Assembly (NCBI GenBank): GCA_965205225.1
Contig: CBDBFZ010000002.1
Span: 310,001-374,000, forward strand
Direction of reading: 5' to 3'
Origin: Litorimonas sp965205225
GTDB lineage: Bacteria > Pseudomonadota > Alphaproteobacteria > Caulobacterales > Maricaulaceae
DNA length: 64,000 nucleotides
Shown here: in pieces, positions 59,449 through 64,000 of the stretch
How positions within the stretch are numbered: the stretch's first letter is position 1
How the letters are laid out: every line of letters begins with the position of its first letter
The notes under the pieces: model-generated
Seen by the model: only the letters and a program-made list of their open reading frames with translations
The model's database searches: none
Told to the model about the DNA's origin: nothing
Made by a program: the position numbers and the translations under genes

Positions 59449-61017
59449 ATGTTCCGCAGGTTGGCAACATCCCTCAGACTCTTGCGCACCGCCTGGGTGC
59501 TGGTGCGCCATGATGCGCTAGTGCCGAAGGAATATGAGCCTTTTGTACCCACGCCGATTCGCTTCATCGCCGCCTCGTCGCGATTTTTCTCGATCCGGGA
59601 CCGCGATGATAATCCAGGTGCACGATTTGCCAATGCACTGGAAAAGCTGGGACCGGTCTACATCAAGTTCGGCCAGATCCTGTCCACCCGCGGCGATATG
59701 TTCGACCCGGTCTTCGCCGAAGGCCTGTCGCGCCTGAAGGATAAAGTCCCGCCTTTCCCGATGGCAGAGGCCGAAAAACTGCTCGCCGCCGATTGGGGCG
59801 AACCTTGGCAGAATAGACTGACCTCTTTGTCCGAACCTATTGCCGCCGCATCCGTCGCGCAAGTCCATAAGGCCGTGATCAAAGAGAGCGGAGACACAGT
59901 TGCACTCAAAATTCTGCGCCCCAATATCCTGACGCGAATGACTCGGGACATGGATGTCATCGCGCTTGTCGCGAGGATTGCCCACGCCGCCATTCCAGAT
60001 ATGCGGCGCCTTCAGCCCAAGGCCTTCGTCACGGAAGCACGGCGCACCGTTATGCTTGAGCTGGATTTGCGCCTTGAGGCCGCAGCAGCCTCGGAGATGG
60101 CCGATATTGCAGACGCAACGGGCTTGTTCAAAGTCCCAACTATTCACTGGGAGATGGTCGACAAGAATGTGATGGCAACGGACTGGGTCGACGGCATTGC
60201 TTTCTCATCACCGGACATTTTGGCGCTGCCACTGGAAGAGCGTCAGAAGCTGGCCACGGCGGTCATTCAAAGCTTCCTCGCATCAACCTTCACTTACGGT
60301 ATATTCCATGCCGACATGCACGAAGGTAATTTGTTCCGGGATCCCGACGGAAATCTGAGTTTGCTGGACTTCGGTATTCTGGGACGTCTGGGTGATGCGG
60401 AGATCCGCTTTGAGATCGAGACCCTCTACGGGTTTCTGCAACGCGATTATTTCAGAATCGCACAAGTCCATTTCGACATTGGCTATGTGCCGCCTCATCA
60501 CAGTGTCGAGGAATTCGCCACCGCCCTGCGCGCCGTCGGGGAGCCGATTTTTGGCAAGCAGGCTGAAGATGTTTCCATGTCAAAAGTGTTGCTGCAGCTG
60601 CTCGAAATCACGGACATGTTCGATATGCCGCTGCAACCGCAACTGATCCTGCTTCAGAAAACCATGATGCAGACCGAGGGAGTTGCCCGTCGCCTCGACC
60701 CTCATTTTGACATGTGGGAGGCGAGCCGACCCATTGTCGAAGATGCCGTTCACACCGAACTTGGTCCGGAGCGCTATCTCAATGATTTCCTTGATGGTCT
60801 GGAGCGGACCCGCAAGGCACTAAACCGTCTGCCTGAAGCTACGGATAATATTGCTAAATTGGCAAAAGCCTGGGCCGATGGCGACATTGATCTGTCCGCA
60901 GCACCCGTTGTTAAAACCACTGAAATCCGCCGTCCCAGCCCACTTCGGCCCATTGGATATGCCACTGTCGGCGCTGCGCTCGCCCTCGGCGGGGTATGGG
61001 TGGCGGCGCAGCTCTAG
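59449..61017 (+). CDS. ubiB: ubiquinone biosynthesis ABC1/UbiB-type atypical kinase
   Basis: An ADCK/UbiB protein needed for coenzyme Q synthesis, anchored in the inner membrane. The 522 residues contain the KxGQ motif (GPVYIKFGQILSTRGDMF), the Ala-rich loop (AAASVAQVHKAVI), the Lys in VALKILRP, the catalytic FHADMHEGNLF and LLDFG, and a hydrophobic C-terminal segment (GYATVGAALALGGVWVAAQL). coaBC follows after 18 bases. The ubiE gene often found upstream is not present; nrdB and broken genes occupy that place. Confidence 0.94.
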   Translation: MFRRLATSLRLLRTAWVLVRHDALVPKEYEPFVPTPIRFIAASSRFFSIRDRDDNPGARFANALEKLGPVYIKFGQILSTRGDMFDPVFAEGLSRLKDKVPPFPMAEAEKLLAADWGEPWQNRLTSLSEPIAAASVAQVHKAVIKESGDTVALKILRPNILTRMTRDMDVIALVARIAHAAIPDMRRLQPKAFVTEARRTVMLELDLRLEAAAASEMADIADATGLFKVPTIHWEMVDKNVMATDWVDGIAFSSPDILALPLEERQKLATAVIQSFLASTFTYGIFHADMHEGNLFRDPDGNLSLLDFGILGRLGDAEIRFEIETLYGFLQRDYFRIAQVHFDIGYVPPHHSVEEFATALRAVGEPIFGKQAEDVSMSKVLLQLLEITDMFDMPLQPQLILLQKTMMQTEGVARRLDPHFDMWEASRPIVEDAVHTELGPERYLNDFLDGLERTRKALNRLPEATDNIAKLAKAWADGDIDLSAAPVVKTTEIRRPSPLRPIGYATVGAALALGGVWVAAQL

Positions 61018-61035
61018 CCACGCTAGGTTCAGACC

Positions 61036-62250
61036 ATGAACAAATCCGTCCTGCTCATTATTGGTGGTGGCATCGCAGCCTATAAGTCGCTGCTGCTGAT
61101 CCGCGAACTCGCTCGGCGCGGTGTCAACACACGGGTTATTCTGACGAAAGGCGGGACACAGTTCGTCACGCCACTATCTGCTCAAGTGCTTTCGGACTCA
61201 GTTGTTTACACGGACCTGTGGGATCTGACCGCTGAATCGGAAATGGGTCATATAGAACTCTCGCGCAGCGCTGATCTAGTCGTCGTCGCGCCCGCCACCG
61301 CCAACATTCTGGCACAGGCCGCGCATGGAGTCGCTGGCGAACTGGCGACCACCACGTTGACTGCAACAGATAAGCGCGTCCTGTTCGCGCCCGCCATGAA
61401 TGTGCGTATGTATGAAAGCGCGGCAACACAAGCCAATATCGCGAAACTGCGCGAGCGGGGTGCGTTGTTCATTGGCCCCGATGCGGGCGAGATGGCGTGC
61501 GGTGAATTTGGCGATGGCCGCATGGCCGAACCGGATGCCATAGCGGACACGATCATGTCAGCGCTGCAAGGTGATATGACGCTGGATGGGCTGTGCACCC
61601 CGAAACCGCTTGCAGGTCGCCAGGCTGTTGTCACAGCTGGACCAACGCGCGAGCCGATCGACCCGGTTCGCTATCTGTCCAACCACTCCTCGGGACGTCA
61701 GGGTTATGCCATTGCCCAAGCCCTGACCGATCTCGGCGCAGACGTTGAGCTGGTCACGGGTCCGACATCGATTGCCCAGCCCATCGGCACGACCAACACA
61801 TCCGTCGAAACCGCCCTGGAGATGCAGGCCGCTGTTGAAGCTGCCCTGCCCGCCGACATTTTCATTTCAGTGGCGGCTGTAGCCGACTGGCGTCCCGCCA
61901 AGCGCACTCCGAAGAAGATTAAGAAACCTGTTGATGGCCCGGCTTCCTTACAGCTTGTCGAGAATCCAGACATCCTCCGTTCAGTTTGCAAGTCCGATAA
62001 GCGTCCCGAACTGGTTATCGGATTCGCAGCCGAAACACATGATGTTGTGGAACTGGCGCACGCCAAACGCGTCCGCAAGGGCTGTGACTGGATCGTGGCC
62101 AATGACGTATCCGGCGACGTAATGGGCGGGCAGGAGAATGAAATGATCATCGTAACCGGGACAGGTGAAGACCGGCTTGCGCGCCAATCCAAGCAAGCTG
62201 CTGCTCGGTCACTGGCACGCCGGATCGCCAAACATTTCGGAGATACTTAA
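61036..62250 (+). CDS. coaBC: phosphopantothenoylcysteine decarboxylase/synthetase
   Basis: A bifunctional enzyme of coenzyme A synthesis. The N-terminal CoaC flavoprotein domain (about 1-185: LLIIGGGIAAYKSLLLIREL, PATANILAQAAHGVAGEL, FAPAMNVRMYES, MACGEFGDGRMAEPD) decarboxylates. The C-terminal CoaB domain (VTAGPTREPIDPVRYLSNHS, SSGRQGYAIAQAL, IGFAAET, NDVSGDVMG) ligates cysteine using CTP. Length 404 is standard. Its stop overlaps the next gene's ATG (TAATG). Confidence 0.96.
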   Translation: MNKSVLLIIGGGIAAYKSLLLIRELARRGVNTRVILTKGGTQFVTPLSAQVLSDSVVYTDLWDLTAESEMGHIELSRSADLVVVAPATANILAQAAHGVAGELATTTLTATDKRVLFAPAMNVRMYESAATQANIAKLRERGALFIGPDAGEMACGEFGDGRMAEPDAIADTIMSALQGDMTLDGLCTPKPLAGRQAVVTAGPTREPIDPVRYLSNHSSGRQGYAIAQALTDLGADVELVTGPTSIAQPIGTTNTSVETALEMQAAVEAALPADIFISVAAVADWRPAKRTPKKIKKPVDGPASLQLVENPDILRSVCKSDKRPELVIGFAAETHDVVELAHAKRVRKGCDWIVANDVSGDVMGGQENEMIIVTGTGEDRLARQSKQAAARSLARRIAKHFGDT

Positions 62251-62732
62251 TGAGAGCATTAGTGGCAACCACCGCAATCCTGCTAACCCCGACTTTGGCC
62301 GCAGCGGGTGATCTAAGCCACTGCGAAATCGTTGTCATCAACGATGTGGTGGACGAAGATGGCGACCATATGACCGTGGCATCGTACCGCGCAGCGGACG
62401 GCTTTCTGACTGGCGTCTATGACCCCGATGTCGATCTGGTGGTGGAAGATAATGGACACGCTATTCGGGGGCTCATCTGTGTTCGAAATGATCTCGTCCT
62501 AACCGAAAAGGATTACGCCATTCTCGCCACGGGGATCCCATTCTCCCTGTCGCAGGATTTCGACAGTAGCAACTCCGATATCCTGACCCTGTATTTCAGG
62601 GACGGTGCCTTTCGCCACACATATATGTCGGATTATCCCATGAGCAGAGAATTCGAAGAGGCCCTGCTGATACAGCTTCAAGATTTTTCAAACCGTGATC
62701 ATGGCCTGGTTAGTGCCCCGACCACTGAGTAG
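62250..62732 (+). CDS. secreted hypothetical protein
   Basis: A 160-residue exported protein with a Sec signal (MRALVATTAILLTPTLAAAG) and one Cys soon after it. The mature part is acidic (NDVVDEDGDHMTVASYRAAD, YDPDVDLVVEDNGHAIRGL) without a recognisable domain. Its ATG overlaps the coaBC stop, so it is translated from the same message, and dut follows 72 bases later. I do not recognise the family. Confidence 0.75.
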   Translation: MRALVATTAILLTPTLAAAGDLSHCEIVVINDVVDEDGDHMTVASYRAADGFLTGVYDPDVDLVVEDNGHAIRGLICVRNDLVLTEKDYAILATGIPFSLSQDFDSSNSDILTLYFRDGAFRHTYMSDYPMSREFEEALLIQLQDFSNRDHGLVSAPTTE

Positions 62733-62804
62733 ACGACCTGCGGCCTGACAATAACGTCAATTCAGGCGCTGGTCGGAATCGAAAAAACAGATCATAATCA
62801 TGTC

Positions 62805-63257
62805 ATGAAAACAATTTCCATCAAGGTTATCCGTCTTCCTCACATGGACGGCATTGCCCTGTCAGAATTTGAAACGGAACAAGCCGCCGGAGCCGATCTG
62901 CGCGCGGCGATTCATGATTCGGTCACGCTGGCCCCGGGTCAGCGCAGACTGATCCCGACCGGGTTCTGCATGGCGCTGCCCACAGGTTATGAAGCTCAGG
63001 TCCGGCCCCGGTCTGGCCTTGCGTTGAAGCACGGAATTACGGTTTTGAATTCTCCCGGCACGATTGATGCGGATTACCGCGGCGAAGTCGGCGTTCTACT
63101 GATAAATCATGGCGATACGGAGTTCACGTTCCAGCGCGGCGATCGATTTGCTCAAATGGTAATCGCGCCGGTGACACAGGCCGAATTTGAGGTTGTTTCT
63201 GAACTCTCAGAAACCATTCGAGGGTCGGGGGGTTACGGCTCGACAGGTACCGAATGA
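62805..63257 (+). CDS. dut: dUTP diphosphatase
   Basis: Hydrolyses dUTP to dUMP, keeping uracil out of DNA and feeding thymidylate synthesis. All five trimeric dUTPase motifs are present: AGADLRA, RPRSGLALKHG, NSPGTIDADYRGEV, GDRFAQMVIAP, and RGSGGYGSTG. Length 150 is standard. Its TGA overlaps the ATG of the following kinase remnant (ATGA). The family-5 uracil glycosylase at 33.7 kb guards against the same lesion. Confidence 0.97.
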   Translation: MKTISIKVIRLPHMDGIALSEFETEQAAGADLRAAIHDSVTLAPGQRRLIPTGFCMALPTGYEAQVRPRSGLALKHGITVLNSPGTIDADYRGEVGVLLINHGDTEFTFQRGDRFAQMVIAPVTQAEFEVVSELSETIRGSGGYGSTGTE

Positions 63258-64000
63258 TCGTCGCGCCTGCAGAGACCTGATTATTCGATGGATCATCCTT
63301 ACCGGTGATCATGCTCGATGCAGATTTGCGATTCGTTTATGCGAACGGCGCCTATCTTCAAGCCGGCCACAAAACATATGATGAGCTTCGAGGTGTCTTC
63401 GTTTTCGACGCTTTTCCTGAAGGCTCTGGCGGGCCAGACCTCTCAGCTTGAACTAGAGGACGGTCAGATTACAGAAGTTATCTGGCAAGCCACGTAGGAC
63501 CCACTCCGGGACAAAGACGGTAATATCGTCGGATTAATCCAGCGTGCAGAAGACATTAGCAAGCAATATGAGCTGGAACAGCGCAATCGCGCGATTGGAT
63601 ATGAGCTGTCGCACCGCGTCGAGAATATCATGGCCGTGGTCAGTTCGGTCGCCCGGATAATGGGCCGCAATGCCACCAATGTCGATAGTTTCGTGAGAAG
63701 TTTCACAATGCGCCTGAACGCATAAGCCAAACAAATGATCTGATTGCAGAAGAGGATTGGCACGACCTTGATTTTGAATCGATCTTCCGAGACGAGCTTA
63801 ACCCGTTCGATGGATCCGATAGCCCGTTTATTTGCTCTATGGGTCTTCTGTTCGCTTTGAGATAGACGCCGGCAAGGGTCTATGATGTGCCACGAACTCG
63901 CCATGAATGCCGTCAAATATGGCTGCCTGCGCAAAAGCGGCGGGCATCTCACCGTCAATTGGGCGCGCAGGGCTGCCCATCGACTGGCGGGAAACCTGTT
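63254..64000 (+). pseudogene. PAS-HWE histidine kinase, broken, runs off the window
   Basis: Begins with ATG overlapping the dut stop (MIVAPAET, then TGA at 63278-63280 where Trp would fit, then LFDGSSLPVIMLDADLRFVY). A PAS domain follows (DELRGVFVFDAFPEGSGGPD), then a frameshift, then QLELEDGQITEVIWQAT-TAG-DPLRDKDG, another likely Trp position, and NIVGLIQRAEDISKQYELEQ. The HWE dimerisation domain has the phospho-acceptor region AIGYELSHRVENIMAVVSSV. Further shifts separate TNDLIAEEDWHDLDFESIF and MCHELAMNAVKYG, the N-box with the HE-type motif. At least two stops and three frameshifts. Confidence 0.82.

Overview
The window reads as the chromosome of an alphaproteobacterium. The evidence is a 41-residue bL36 of the type lacking the zinc Cys/His residues, the ubiB-coaBC-dut order, a mnmC fusion gene, a pspABC operon with divergent pspF, an HWE-type histidine kinase remnant and a corrinoid methyltransferase cluster. 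I lean towards a marine, Hyphomonadaceae/Robiginitomaculaceae-like organism, but that is inference from gene content. Single-copy housekeeping genes (rpmJ, dapA, smpB, folK, folE, nrdB, coaBC, dut) alternate with stretches full of insertion sequences and broken genes.

Layout. 0.3-4.5 kb: TPR protein, rpmJ, an MltB-type lytic transglycosylase and mnmC. 4.6-8.1 kb: a phage-shock (psp) operon with extra small genes and a divergent PspF homologue that has lost the sigma54-contacting GAFTGA loop. 8.4-12.1 kb: katG, a dead IS5-family element and folE. 12.2-21.7 kb: an IS-rich zone holding two 1,563-bp IS1182-family copies in inverted orientation around an M17 aminopeptidase and a VOC protein, plus remnants of IS256, IS110, IS3 and several IS5-family elements. 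21.7-26.1 kb: DUF1289 gene, then a four-gene corrinoid operon (B12-binding protein, DUF1638, pterin-dependent methyltransferase, RamA-like reactivating ferredoxin), plausibly part of a split methionine synthase or a demethylation route. 26.2-30.0 kb: nested IS5-family elements, with two inverted 1.3-kb copies inside one older element. 30.1-35.8 kb: slt, dapA, smpB, family-5 UDG, NYN protein, folK and a hypothetical gene. 35.8-41.6 kb: a patchy zone of decaying metabolic genes (methyltransferase, HapK-like, SDR, deacetylase, PPK2, MaoC) interleaved with intact VOC lipoprotein and CoA-ester lyase genes, followed by intact acyl-CoA dehydrogenase and CoA-transferase genes.

44.6-55.8 kb is one 3,736-residue reading frame with an unusually regular plan. 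An N-terminal calcium-type Asp/Gly repeat domain is followed by three cycles of cadherin-like repeats (3, 1 and 6), exactly seven FG-GAP blades, and one RTX-like module. It has no N-terminal signal peptide and is probably a type I-secreted surface protein. The TIGR03032-like gene behind it is truncated by an IS3 element. 57.4-64 kb: broken tyrosine phosphatase, nrdB behind a pair of NrdR boxes, ubiB-coaBC-secreted protein-dut, and a broken HWE histidine kinase running off the window.

Two mutational themes cut across the window. Point nonsense changes fall mostly at tryptophan codons (TGG to TGA or TAG), explainable by G-to-A transitions. Perfect short tandem duplications of 13-19 bp recur in genes, intergenic DNA and IS elements. 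Together with the IS load they suggest a genome region undergoing active decay and rearrangement.
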